From the NCBI GenBank assembly GCA_026874595.1, contig CM049318.1:41024456-41088455 (forward strand): a stretch of DNA of 64,000 nt, in the 5' to 3' direction. The notes beneath the pieces are model-generated. The model did no database searches. It saw only the letters and a list, made by a program, of their open reading frames with translations, and was not told where the DNA came from. Every line of letters starts with the position of its first letter. The first letter of the stretch is position 1. A program made the translations under genes and the position numbers. Positions 33,876-46,500 of the stretch are shown here, piece by piece. The DNA is from Sipunculus nudus. Lineage: Eukaryota > Annelida > Sipuncula > Golfingiida > Sipunculidae.

Positions 33876-35104
33876 CTTTAACAGCTGGTGATGTGTTTTT
33901 TTTTCATAGATTTCTAAAAGACATCTGATAATGATCTTATGTCAGCAGTACTGAACAGTGTTACCTTGTCATATGTATGATGAAAAAGTATTAAAACGCC
34001 AGGGGAATTTTTCACCGCAAAATTTAAACAGATCCGTATAGGAATAAAGTTTATTACAATCAGAGGGCAAAGGGAATCATAGCTTCTGTATATTCTGATA
34101 TTTTAAGGAAAAGACATCACAATGAACTTTTTTCAGGTTATATTATGATATAGCACTGTATGAAGCAACTTCACAGGGGAAGCAAGCCTGGTCTGGGTGT
34201 TTTTATATCAGAGCACATGAAAGACCCAGTTGACTCAGACACTGTACAACAATGTAATACAAATTTGATGTTAACACTGTGTATTACATTCAGTCGAGTG
34301 CAAAAGCTACAGCTATTAGGTAAATAAAAGGGTACTTGTTCCATTACTAAAGAAAACAACAGTTATCCCTAACGTATGAAATTTAAAAACATCCTCGATT
34401 TGTTTATTTGGAAATCTCTGGGCTGCTTGAGGTCAGTGAACACAAGTTCGAATTTATAAAGAAGCACTCATATGGCCGTTGACTAACAAATGATATTCTG
34501 TAATATCGGGATATCAGCTACCTTACTTGACGTATGGTGAAAACTGCCCGCGGTCCCAAATGTGAAATGAGTTTAAATGCCCAGAGGAGATTTGTCGCAA
34601 ATCTGAAAATGTAGCTTCTTTGACAAATTTATGTTATTTGAACTTTAGTTCTAGATATTTATAAATTGTGTTCCCTGTGGTAGGATTATAACAGATTCCA
34701 TGTTTAAACTAGCTCCGATTATATATAACCTTGGTTTGAGATTTTTTGTCCACTCTAGATAATCATGTTACCATATTTGTGATACCCTGAATCATATGTG
34801 GGGACACTTTATTTATATTTCTAGCTTATGTTAAAGGAAAACAATGAAAAATTTAAAATTTGTGGCCATTTTTGAATCTGTCTTATACTTATAAACTTGT
34901 TTATTTTAATTGGATTCCACGAATAATTATTATAACTGATAAAGGAACTCTCTTTGGCTCAGATAATGGCGTTCAGTAGTTTGTAGGGGTGGAGGATACC
35001 GGAGAAAACCACCGGCCTTGGACAGGCAACTACAACCCACTCTCATAGCCACGCCGGGGATAGAATCCGGGTCGCTAGCGGAGAAAGACGAGCGCTTTAC
35101 CCAT
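33876..35104. other. Untranslated part of the Academ-like element
   Basis: AT-rich, no frame recognised. At about 34970-35100 it holds a diverged SINE-like stretch (TGGCTCAGATAATGGCGTTC, GGAGAAAACC, ATAGAATCCGGG). A related fragment occurs near 37920-38000. Confidence 0.5.
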
Positions 35105-35569
35105 TGACATCTTGGACACCATCTTGGTTGGTGACTTTCGTGAGCTTTGAACTCTCTAGATCATTATTTCATTAGATTCCTTGTCCCTTAAAACATATGA
35201 TTAGATACTTTATTTTTAAATTTATCTTATCTGGAAGCAAATTTATGATAAAATTGGAAAATGGCGGCCATTTGGATGCCATCTTGGACGCCATTTTGGT
35301 TTTGGACTTGTGTGAGCTTCGGACTCAAAATTATCATTTTATTTGATTCCTTGTACTTTAAAAAAAAGTGATTAGACACTTTATTTATAGTATTATCTTG
35401 TCTGTAAACAAAGTTATGAACAATTGGGAAATTACAGCCATTTTGGACGCCATCTTGGATTTTGAAGGGAGCACAAGGAGGATTTTCGGGGACTTTGAGT
35501 ATATGGTTCTACACATATTCCTGGACCTATCCTGAAAATTTCAGCTTGTTACCAGATATTTCCAGGTTT
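35105..35569. repeat. Right terminal inverted repeat of Academ-like element
   Basis: Reverse complement of the left repeat. On the plus strand it ends CCTGAAAATTTCAGCTTGTT followed by ACCAGATATTTCCAGG, with three internal subrepeats containing GGACGCCATCTTGG. Confidence 0.85.
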
Positions 35570-35740
35570 AGGGCGTATATTAGCTAATGCTCTTGGCCAC
35601 ATTCGTTGGAGAGGGGAATTAGTGGCATAAGATTTTTTTGAGTAACAATAATATCGGTATTCTCTCTTTCTCCATTGTATATTTCGTACACAAATTAAAT
35701 ATTTCTTCGCCACCAGGCTGCAAATAATTGTCAGATAACG

Positions 35741-35902
35741 CACAGGCACTCGTTTCCAGCACTTAAATGGCCTAGAAACCGAAAACGCATTGAGTATGGG
35801 CGATATACCCATTATAAAAGAACTAATATAATGGGTATATCGCCCATACTCAATGTGTTTTCGGTTGCTAGGCCATTTTAGTCCTGGATTCGAGTGCCTG
35901 TG
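35741..35902. mobile_element. hAT-type palindromic MITE, copy 1
   Basis: A 162-bp near-perfect palindrome with ends CACAGGCACTCG/CGAGTGCCTGTG. It is flanked by the perfect 8-bp duplication AGATAACG (35733-35740 and 35903-35910). An 8-bp duplication is diagnostic for hAT and a few related superfamilies. Confidence 0.9.
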
Positions 35903-36047
35903 AGATAACGCATCGTAACAATCCTGTACATGGGAGTTGGTGGCTCATGATTCAGGAATTGATCCAAGTAAATATAAAGTAAGCCAAATACATCTCGCAA
36001 TGATAAAGTGCGCTTGGAGAAAACTAATTGTTCTTTATGGTACTGAG

Positions 36048-36200
36048 CACAGGCACTCGAATCCAGGACTAAAATGGCCTAGAAACCGAAAACACATTGA
36101 GTATGGGCGATATACCCATTCTTTTATAATGGGTATATCGCCCATACTCAATGTGTTTTCGGTTTCTAGGCCATTTTAGTGCTGGAAACGAGTGCCTGTG
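36048..36200. mobile_element. hAT-type palindromic MITE, copy 2
   Basis: 153 bp, the same family as the one at 35741 but in opposite orientation: the CGAATCCAGGAC arm is on the left here and on the right there. The flanking 8-bp duplication GTACTGAG (36040-36047 and 36201-36208) is perfect and differs from that of copy 1. Confidence 0.9.
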
Positions 36201-36208
36201 GTACTGAG

Positions 36209-36489
36209 TGAAGTTAACAAACAAACCAACAAACATATTATCTCTATTCCTTAGAGAACAGGGTGAAATCTACTCTCGTCTCTGAGTATGAACAGACAAA
36301 CTGTTGGCACGCCAACTGTGACACTGAAATTAACAAGATAACATTTGTCAGTTTCAAGTGCCTTGACACACCTGTATATGCACTTACAAGCAAAGGTGAA
36401 CAGTGGCGGATCATGAAAATCGAGAACATTGGGGCGCTAATATACTGGGTTAGCGGCTAATGGGTATTTAGCTATAAATGTAATATTAT

Positions 36490-36541
<52 letters not shown>

Positions 36542-39500
36542 CTTTCAAATAAATCAAATTAATTGATATACATATTCGTACAAGAAATAAGATAAAAGTA
36601 ACCTTTGTACAAATGTAAAAATAATATAGATCCGGAAGTGTTCTCAGCCTGCCACCACAGTGGGGGTATAAAGGGATTAATATTTTGTTTCTATACAGCA
36701 TAGTGAATATAAGTGAATATACTAAACAGCTTATATGAAATAATGGTATTAGTTTGTGGTTATGGTAGTGCGAAATATGGAGCTGTCCGACACCTGCAGA
36801 CTCAACATGTCATAAGAACCAGTATTCAGATAGATGGATCTTTGGATGGATATGCATGTGGATGGACGGATAAAATAGATATATCGGGAAGGCTACATAT
36901 ATTATTTATGGCTCTTGAAAATGTTTCTCTTTCTTCTCCAAGACACTTTAACGCAAGGTAAACATAAAAATGATCAATTAGACGCTATTAATGGTTCATC
37001 TATGACCGTCCGTTTTAAATATCACGATTTGATAAAAGAGAAGTTTAAACTTCATGCATGAGACCTTTACAGTACATGGAGTTTTGAGTCTATAAAAAAA
37101 TATTTTATATGCAGTTGATTTTTTCTTGATCCATCTTGATTACCGTCAAGAAATTCATACTAAGAAGCAGGTAACTTTTATAGTATTCTAAAACAGGCAA
37201 GTTTCTAAATACATCTTATTGAAATTCACGTGATATTTTACCAGTTTCATATTCCATACTGGACTACATATAATTAAACATTACAGAATAAAAGAACACG
37301 TGATCAAACACAAAAATAAATATGATTATCTCAAATTACCATTAGAATAATTAAATCCTAATATCAATATATTTTTTATGAGAATCACAGAGTCTGAAGT
37401 TGACCCGGTTTTCAAAGTTTAGGACCCTAAACTCAAGGACTGAGAGTTGGAATTGGATTTGGTCGGCCTGGACTAAGACTTTCACATTTATTCTGTGGAC
37501 TAGACTATTTAACATGTCGGTTATATTTGGCTCTTTTGGTTCCCACCAAGACAGTCTCGGCCTAATTTTCATATTTATATTCACAGGAAATATTCAAGGA
37601 GAAACGTCCTACTAGAACGAAAGGGTAGCTTTTCTGGGTTAAATAGAGGTGGACATCTTCGAATGTAGGGCACATCAAAATCAATCAAATCACCCAAAAT
37701 TATGTAAAATATGTGAATGTCTCAACGCGACCCTAACCCCCAACCACCTGCCTTCCCGCATCCTGAAAGTATTGGATCAAATGTCAAAATGGCAGACATG
37801 ACAATTTTTTTTAAGTTCGGGCTTTTACGTTTTTCACCTCGCTTCTTTATTTTATCAACTTTAATTAATTTGCACGAATTGTATAAATACCGGTTGTTAC
37901 AATAACGGATGTTTGCTATTCCCCATAACTCAGATGATGGCATTCGGTAGTCTCTCCAAGTAAAGGAAACCGGAAAACCGCTAACATTGGACGAGCCCAT
38001 TTTTTTTGCGAGTGACATCCCCACTTAATTGCAAGTTTATATTTACAGAACAAAAAACCACTAAGAAATAAAAGGACCAAGTGAACCTATTGTGCAGGCT
38101 GTACGACATATTTAAAAGATTATCTTTCCGAACCATCTTATTTATAAGTTAAGGTAAAAACAAGTCAAAAATGATGATCCACAAACTGCAATGTTACAGG
38201 CAAACCCATCGAAAACGTAATTTTCAAATTGGAGGACAGCGACCTTTTTTCATTTCGTGATCAAATGGCTGCCGCTCTTATTTTTGAGAGAGACACCTTC
38301 GCCAGACTCTAACATTATAATTTCAAAAACCAAATCCACTATAAGAAACGAACCACTAGATTTCATTGCGGACTGGAATTAAGATGTTCAAATCAAGAGC
38401 TCTGACCTGGACTAGCAGATTAGTCCCAAGCTTCACGTCGTAGTGTTATTACTTCGCCATGGCTCTGAATTTTGAATCAATATTTTGAAAGGAAAATATC
38501 TCATCAAACCGTTTGGCATGTGAGATAACCACTGTGTATTTAGCATAGTTCTGCCGCACATGTTAGCATAGTTCTGTCGCATATTATTATACCCAAATGA
38601 TTAGAACTTCCCTCAGAGCCTGTTATGGAAACAACATTGAAAGTAAAACTGGCCAAGGGCTACAAAAACCGGCGTCTTGGTTGATAAGGTTATAAAGGTC
38701 AAATGTATTATTTGAAATCAAATATAAAATTCCCCGTCCCCAGAAACCCAAGAATCCATATACTGCAGGCAAAATCATTGACACAATAATTTTTCGAAAT
38801 AAAGGAGAGTGGCCATTTTGGATTTCAGACTTTTCTAGGTTTCATTTTCACTTTTGAGAGAGACACCCTTGCCAGATTGTCAAATTAACATTCAGAGAAT
38901 CCAAATCGATGGAGTCACGGATCAACGGATCTCATTATGGATGTCGTATGACAAGTGTAAGAGAAAATCACTTTTTAAGTTAAAAATAATCGGCCATCAT
39001 TAGTTTAAGGTCAATATAGGAATTCAGGGTTTTCGGTGTTATCACCAAGCAGAGTATAATAACGGAAAGACTCCATCCCTCATGCTGTGTAGTTCAGACA
39101 CGTAACCTCACAGGTAAAAAGAAGACGTTATAGGTGCTATAAATGTGTTCTATTAATCATATTCGTGGTAATATAAAGAATATGTACAATAACAAACAAA
39201 ACTAACGGATTAACACATAATGAAAGCTAAACAAAGTCTCTGGTATGCCCTGTAACTCAAATAAATACTTAACTGAAGTCCAGTCCAATTCGAAGATCAC
39301 AAGGCGTTCATGGTAAATCACAGTTCATAGTTCAACGAATGTCCGGTTCATCGCTTAACGAAAGTTCATATTGAGTCCACATGTTAAGCTGTTGGGAGGA
39401 ACGAAACATATAATCATGTGCTTCCGCAACAACTTAATTGAGCGGATATGAGAAAAACATGAAGACAAGGATATATATATGACAATGACGAGAAATACTA

Positions 39501-40731
39501 CATAGGTGGTACTGAAGGTGATTTTCAGACCAGATACAATAACCACAAACAATACTTTCGTAACAGATCCCACGTTAAAACACTGAGCTGTCTAAACACA
39601 TCTGGGCCCTAAAAGACAAGAATATCAATTACAAGCTCTCCTGAGAAATCTCGGCCAGTGCCACTTACCTTAATTGTGTAATTATATACAATATAATTTA
39701 CATTTTTTATAGCTTACAATCTCTGGCCATTAATACATAATATTTTAGGGATACTACTTAAGGTACATTTGTCTAGTCACACTTAGAAAATACTCTGTGA
39801 TATGCCAAATTGGTTTATAGTAATTTAACTTTACTACATTTTACAATCATTTTAAATGACTTTTTCCGATTACTTTTTCTAATATTTTGCCTTGTTATGA
39901 CCCAGTCATTTGTGTATTCTAAATGTTCTGTATTCTTCAGATACACTTGGTTTGATCGTTCCTGTACTCGCACTGTTACTAATAATGTAGCAATGTTTTA
40001 TTATTTGTAGTCTTTAATTTATTTTCCACATTCATTTATAATGCTATATAAATTGTGATTTATATCAGGTATTCCTGCTTGTCGTTGTTTCATGTATAAA
40101 TCTTGATCACAAGGACCACTATGGTAATAAATTTGTGTTTTAAACTTATTAGTGTTATCCTTGGTTATGTCAAGATACTGTATATTTTAATGATTTTAAT
40201 GCATGTATCTGTCTACCTAAATAAAATCAATCAATCAATCAATAAATCCCTACCTCATGGTGAGTTTGTCGAGTCCACTTGGTGTAAGTGTAGTATATTT
40301 ACTTTTTATATTATAATATGTGTATTTTTATTGCATGTGTATTTTTATATCAAATTTGTGAACAACTGAAATTTTCCCTGGACCCAGGACCCTATTAAAA
40401 ATTAGCATACTGTGCTGAACGGGCATCCTGGTAAAATATCTTTCTACTAAATAATAAAATTATCAAACAACAAAAAAGCTCTTTCCCCTGTTATGTTCCA
40501 GCATCGCACGAGTACCCAAACTAATCCTATTGTGCCCCCAAGAACAATAGGATCAGTGTCAGTCCTTTACTTGCTCTCCCCGATACGCACAAAGCATAAT
40601 CTCGTAATCTCATAAAGTCTTGGCTTTTCAAACCATGCCGTTAGCTTCATCCAAACACATTCATGAGGATCGGGTCGCATCCCGTGAAACAGATTGTAAT
40701 GAATTTACAGTGTTGTTTTTCTTCATCGTTT

Positions 40732-40766
<35 letters not shown>

Positions 40767-40769
40767 CAT

Positions 40770-40865
<96 letters not shown>

Positions 40866-41252
40866 TATATGTGTTACCCCTACCCTTTATCAGGGGGTCT
40901 GAACCATGAACGTCTAACCCATGCGCCATAATCATGTACGTGATCCCCCCCCCCCCTTTTTTTTAACGATCACATTAGTTGTCACACATCAGTTCCTGCA
41001 AATCCGGTGATACCAAGATCTTGCAGGTATGTTGAGATTTGCAAAAGGTTAATTTGAAGTAAAATAGACTGTGATACGATCGCAGAAAATATATATTAGA
41101 CGCACGTGTGATTGTATAGGCCTATGTTTGTGATATTTTGCATGATTATCTAAATATAAGTTACATTTGTGCTGAAGGAAGTATAGATTTAACAATTGCA
41201 GACACGAGCAATTATTGCTTAATACTTTAATAATACGCCTTTGTTACAAAGA

Positions 41253-41319
<67 letters not shown>

Positions 41320-42004
41320 ATTTAGGCCTATATAGTATTTAGAAAACATAAGGGTTAGGGGGTAGGTAAGTGGCCTCAGACAGTCAGACTTAACACATAT
41401 TACTTTTATTTAAATATATATGTATATCATTAGTTAGCCCTCCGATTCCACTGATCCCAGAGTTATGCAATTAATTATAATATTTAACATTTTAGTCTAT
41501 AAACCGGGGTGCGAAGTCGCTCCAGAAAAAGATTTTCAATTTAAGTAAGGGGTTTATAAAAAACAGTGGCTTTTTCAGGGTGTTTGCCTCTTCTGTAAAA
41601 TAGTATAATAAACACATGGGAATGCGTAAAGGACACGTTGGACACCCTCCTCGAAACACTTCTTGTCGCGTTGTATTTGCCCATTGATATTGATCAGCGA
41701 TCAGCGGATTTTGCAGAAGTAGCAAGAGTGACCTCTGGTGGAGACTGACTGATTGACACAAATTTACGGAATTTGCCGAACATTTCCGAATGGCAAACGA
41801 CTTGGGGTCCAAATTCATTTATTGTCGCTCACCCGCGCTTTTTTAGCCGTGTCCCAGCAATCAGAAAGCAGAAGAGATGTCTGATTTGAGTTGAGACATG
41901 AATATGGCTCACAAATGGAAGATCAGCTTGTTTGGTCGGTAGTCACAGGCGCATGAATTCATATAATTATATTATTATTAAATATGGATAAAGCTGATTT
42001 GGCA

Positions 42005-42054
<50 letters not shown>

Positions 42055-43398
42055 GATTATATATATTATATATATATATATTTATTTATTTACTTATATT
42101 AACTGCATAATGATGCAGCGTACATATCCATTCCATATCTAAGCGGAGGGAAACGAAGCGTTAGGAGAGAGCACGGAAGCTATGGGTTATATATATACAT
42201 GTCATTAGGACTTTTATTATAAAATACTAATATCATAATAATGTATTCTGACCCAATCACAGACATTTACAGAAAGGTGAGGCATTTGCCCATATCATGC
42301 CCACTTGTTATTGGTTCATAACTGAAACAAGAGTATGGCCGGTGTCCCCCGGTGTGTAACTCTCACTGTCTCAGCCTTGCACCAAGGCAACATGCCCACA
42401 AGTATTTAATCAAGTCAGATTATGTAATATCGTAATGTGGACCCAGCCTAACCAGTTATATCCTCATGTTTAAAGTGATCAAGCATAAAGTAATTATATA
42501 AAGGGAGTGTGACTTAGAATATATATAAATATGGGTGTGAGACACTGGTGTTTAGGGTACATGTGATGAAGCACCACAGCATCAATTTACATTCGTTTAA
42601 ATTCAAATTTGAAGCAAAAATCTGGCTTCAGTTGACAAATTATCATTAGTTTAGTATGTCAGTGCAGTAATGTGTCAATACTTTGTAAAGTCATGAGAGT
42701 GTTTTGTAAATCCCACACAACATTTCTAGTGCTCAGCTTGATAGCGACCTGCACCAACAGAGGGCAGCATCATAGGACATAAATGGGCATTGGGCTTAAA
42801 TGACTGCTGTGAACTGACTGTGACAAAACACTAGTTTAATTTTATTTCTTACAGTTATGGTACAATATTGTATGGATATATTCAAACTATGATTGTTGAA
42901 GAGAGGTGTCACTTTTTGGATTCAAATTTGAAATAAGTTGGTGTTTCATTGTGTTTCATCTGAGGTACCCAAAACACTGGTGTTTTGAGTGTTTCAGTGG
43001 ACTGTCTGGGCCTTCCTATATTAAATGCATACTGACTCTTTTTCAAAATAAAAAGCTTGTTTTATTGTCTGGTCCCCTTGTAAATAGACCCAGTTGTGGC
43101 TGTGTAGTAAATACTGTGCCACAGGCTTGTTGCTTTATTTTTCTAGCATTTAAAGTGTATACCAAACTCTGCACAGCACTTGATGTGACCTTCTACTGCC
43201 AAACTGCAACCATCACTCCCCCACCCCCAGACACCTTTTTAATGAATGGGACCAGATATTAGGACTGCATATGAAGTGACCCTGATCTATGTTAAAACTT
43301 GCTGCCTCAAGATTATTCCAATTAAAGCAAAGTCTATATTTCTGATTTAAACCCACCCCTTACTCTGCCCTTTTAGTACCCGTCACCCTCTGTTTCAG
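36209..43398. other. Intergenic, upstream of TERT
   Basis: No gene recognised. Microsatellites: CA/TA at 36491-36541, GT/TA at 40734-40870, TA at 41256-41318 and 42008-42085. A TTTTGAGAGAGACACC-containing block recurs about 580 bp apart (near 38280 and 38860). A tail of AATC repeats at about 40218-40247, after an AT-rich stretch, looks like the 3' end of a truncated LINE or SINE. The TERT promoter and any 5' exon should lie in the last part, but I see no element I can name. Confidence 0.55.
40218..40247 (+). repeat. (AATC)n tail of a truncated retroposon
   Basis: Four to five AATC units ending in AATAAATCC after CTACCTAAATAAAATC. Such tails are typical of invertebrate non-LTR retrotransposon 3' ends; the body was not identified. 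Confidence 0.45.
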
Positions 43399-43529
43399 TA
43401 TGCAGCTGAACTGATGGATATTATTACTAGGCTCTACCAGCAGGTGGAGTCACTGCAGGAATACCTCCTGGGCCTTGACAAGACTGGTCAGCTCACTCGC
43501 AAGTTGTTGCAGCCTGATGATAAAGCAAG
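43399..43529 (+). CDS. TERT: TERT exon a (start-proximal)
   Basis: It follows CCTCTGTTTCAG and ends before GTAACA. From the ATG at 43414 it encodes 38 residues plus two bases of a split Ser codon. The upstream frame closes at a TAA at 43348-43350. Confidence 0.8.
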
Positions 43530-46500
43530 GTAACATATGAATCAAGTTATTAGGCTGATTGCATACAGTTGAAATTACTGTCAAATGAAGTTGAATTTAG
43601 TATTTTTAGTATGGTATTAAATGTCCAAAAACAAGTTGGGGCGGTGATGTAATGGTTAAGGTGCCGGGCTTATGATCGAGAGGTCGTGAGTTCGAATCTC
43701 AGTCAGACCCCTATGTGCCAAGACCCTTAGGCAAGGTCCCAACTACAAGTGTGCCTCTGTCCACCCAGCTGTAGAAATAGGTACCAGTAAATACTGGGAA
43801 GGTAACCTGCGATGGACTAGCGTCCCTTCCAGAAGGGGTTTAACTCCTTAGTCTCTTCACGCAACCGAAACCCGGATAAGCTCCGGCCTGATGAGCCATT
43901 AGGCTCAGGTGTAAAAGCCCAGCAGACTTTTTTTTTATTAAATGTCCAAGGTTAAGTTGCTTCTTTGATGAAGTGAAAACGGGGATAGATCTAGTGTACC
44001 AAGATCTACTGTTGTATTATCCTGTGTTTAAGTGAAACCATTAAAAACATTTTAATATTGGTTCAAGTATTGATAAACTGGTGATATCATGTAATCCAGA
44101 GTACATACTACAGCAGACAAAATGTCTCAGTCATATAAAGTTCTTGATTGTCTTCTGTGTTGACTATACCTGGGCTGCAATACCTTGCTCATATCTTCCC
44201 ACAGTCTTATCCCAGGTAAACCTTGCCCACCTACCACACTCAAGCGCCTTGTAATTCTTAACGACCCCTGTGTTAGATACCTTAAGTTGTTTGTGGACTG
44301 CTGATATTCTTGTTGGTTATGTTATTAATTAACATTAAATATATCAGTCACCTTGAGACAGTACAAAACCTGAGACATCATTATGCTGGAGTCTTACTTC
44401 ATTTTAAATCCTCATGACTTGTTTTTGTGATCATTGCAGCTATCAAAAACTGCTGACAGAAGTCATTGTGGCCACAGTCCATGAGAAGAGACCAGTAACA
44501 CAGACACTGACAGCATCATTTGAACAACATTCTCACATGAGTGAGCTCCTCACTGCTGTCGTCGAGGTAATATTTCATGGTGAAAAAACTGGAAAATGAT
44601 ATTTGGACAGTTTCATTACAGTCACATTAAAATTTTATGAACACCTGTTGTGTGAAGTATGCCATTTATTAGTGCTGGCAGACCAGATAACGGGGTAATT
44701 GTCAGTTAACAGCAACAAGAATCACATTTTGCAGCTCATGCTTGACATTGATTGATACATGTCACCCATATTCATTTCAAACAATGTAGAGCAATGGATA
44801 TTAATGTCACCACCCCCCCCCCCCCCCACCCCCCTCCCCCCCCCCCCCCCCCCCCCCGTTTTCAGTGCCCTCTTTGTCTGTTGTCGTCAGTCGTCTGTAT
44901 CTTTTGAACGCTATATCTTTTGAAGGGCTGCATATTTTCCTCTGAAAGTTAAACACTGATGGTTCCCACCAAAATCTTGGGTGACTTTGACCTTCATCTT
45001 CAAGGTCAAATCTGCTTAACTGATTAATTTTTAGTGAATCTGTGAGCTTATGCGATGGCCCAGCTTCGTCAGCCATCCGCCGTCCAGGGCTGGCTTTCCG
45101 CTGTCCATGGCTGTAAGTCAGAAACCGTCGGAGCTAGCAGCTCCAAATTACATGTAAGAATTAGTCACATGTGAAACTTGGTGCCCCGGAGCTTATTATT
45201 GGGTATCTAATTTAAATTTTATAGAAAAAAAGCTTAAAAACCTTTTAAAAATCTTCTTCTCTGAAAATGTCAAGCCAAATTGTCCAATATTTCACAGAAA
45301 TGATCCCTGGAGCAATCTTTCTCAAGTTTGTTCGAATGGTTCCAGTTCGGAGATTTTTGGCTGAGTTACAGGAGGTTGTCCAAAAAAGCACACTAAAATT
45401 GAAATCTCAGAAACAGCTAGAGCTATAATCACCAAATTTTATACCAATGTTTGTCACATATGTCATATCTGAATTTGAGGTATTGGTGGCGCCACCTACA
45501 TTGATGTGTTCTTACAAGCGAAAATGTAATTTTAAACTCTTCTAGCTTATACACTGATTTATGATGAAACTGTTAAGCTGATTGGTTTAAACTTTACAAG
45601 AATTATTCTATGGTAGGGTCCTGCCAGTTTTATAAGAATTGATTGGGTCAATACGGTTTTAAAAAAGCATTGTAGCCAATTGAAAAAATCTTTCTGTATT
45701 TGAAAACAGATTTGACAACATGCTGAGTTTCAGCAGCCAAGTCAAGAGGTCACTCAGTACAAACAGGTGGGGTCCAGACATCACTATGGCAACTGACCTG
45801 GCTCTGGGGGGGTGTCTAGACAATGTGTCTAGACATCTAGACACAGCGTCTAGATGTCTAGACACAATGTTTAGATGCAGATTTCCCAGATTATTGGAAC
45901 TATATCTTTCAACTGTTTGGAAAAACTTCTTGTGCATTTTAAGCGAATCAGGTTTATCATCAGGTCACATTTAACTGCTGCCCCCTCATTTTTTGTTGAC
46001 CTCTGACCTTTCCTCGCTGCCCAGTGTCCATTTGTGCGTCGGTTTCCACACATAAACCTGCATATCTCGGGAACCGTTTGACCGATCAGGCTAAAAATTT
46101 TGCACAAATGTAGCCCTTTGATAGCTTTATAACATACACTAAAAATTGTGGCGCCACTTGCAACCATTTTTGCACAGCGTCCATCTGTTCATCTGCCTTG
46201 GGATAATATCACTCATATCTCAGCAGTGGTTTGACTTATCCACCTGAAATTTTGCAGGTTTATACATCCTGGACAGCTTTCTCGATTTTATGATAGATGG
46301 CGCCACCTACATTCACATTTACTCTGCAGACATCCAAACTCATATCTCAGGTACTGTTTGACCGATTGGGCCAAAATTTTGCATGTGTATAGATCTCACA
46401 AAGCTCTTCATCACAGGCAAAACTGGTGGCGCCACCTGCAACCATTAATGCACAGCACCAATCTGTTCATCTGCCTTTGGATAAAATCACTCATATCACA

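Larger units (their letters stand above)
27775..35569 (-). mobile_element. Academ-like DNA transposon (decayed)
   Basis: A 7.8-kb unit flanked by inverted repeats of about 450 bp, both starting CCTGGAAAT(A)NCTGGTAACA at the outside. It holds minus-strand genes for a large transposase-like protein and an XPG/FEN-type nuclease with a Cys-rich tail. Transposase plus XPG nuclease plus Cys-rich finger is the combination reported for the AcademX branch. The family name is from memory of that architecture, not a search. Target duplication is ambiguous; TTTA is possible on both sides if one end is shifted by a base. Frameshifts and stops show this copy is inactive. Confidence 0.65.

Noticed and set aside
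40620..40935. Frames rich in Ile-Tyr and Cys-Val
   Set aside because: They read through TA and TG microsatellites.
42906..43262. 118-codon frame as an upstream TERT exon
   Set aside because: No resemblance to TERT, a composition like the surrounding AT-rich DNA, and no acceptor/donor pair keeping phase with the exon at 43399.
43638..43712. tRNA gene
   Set aside because: A and B boxes are present, but no acceptor stem closes and the sequence continues into a SINE core with a tail and target duplication.
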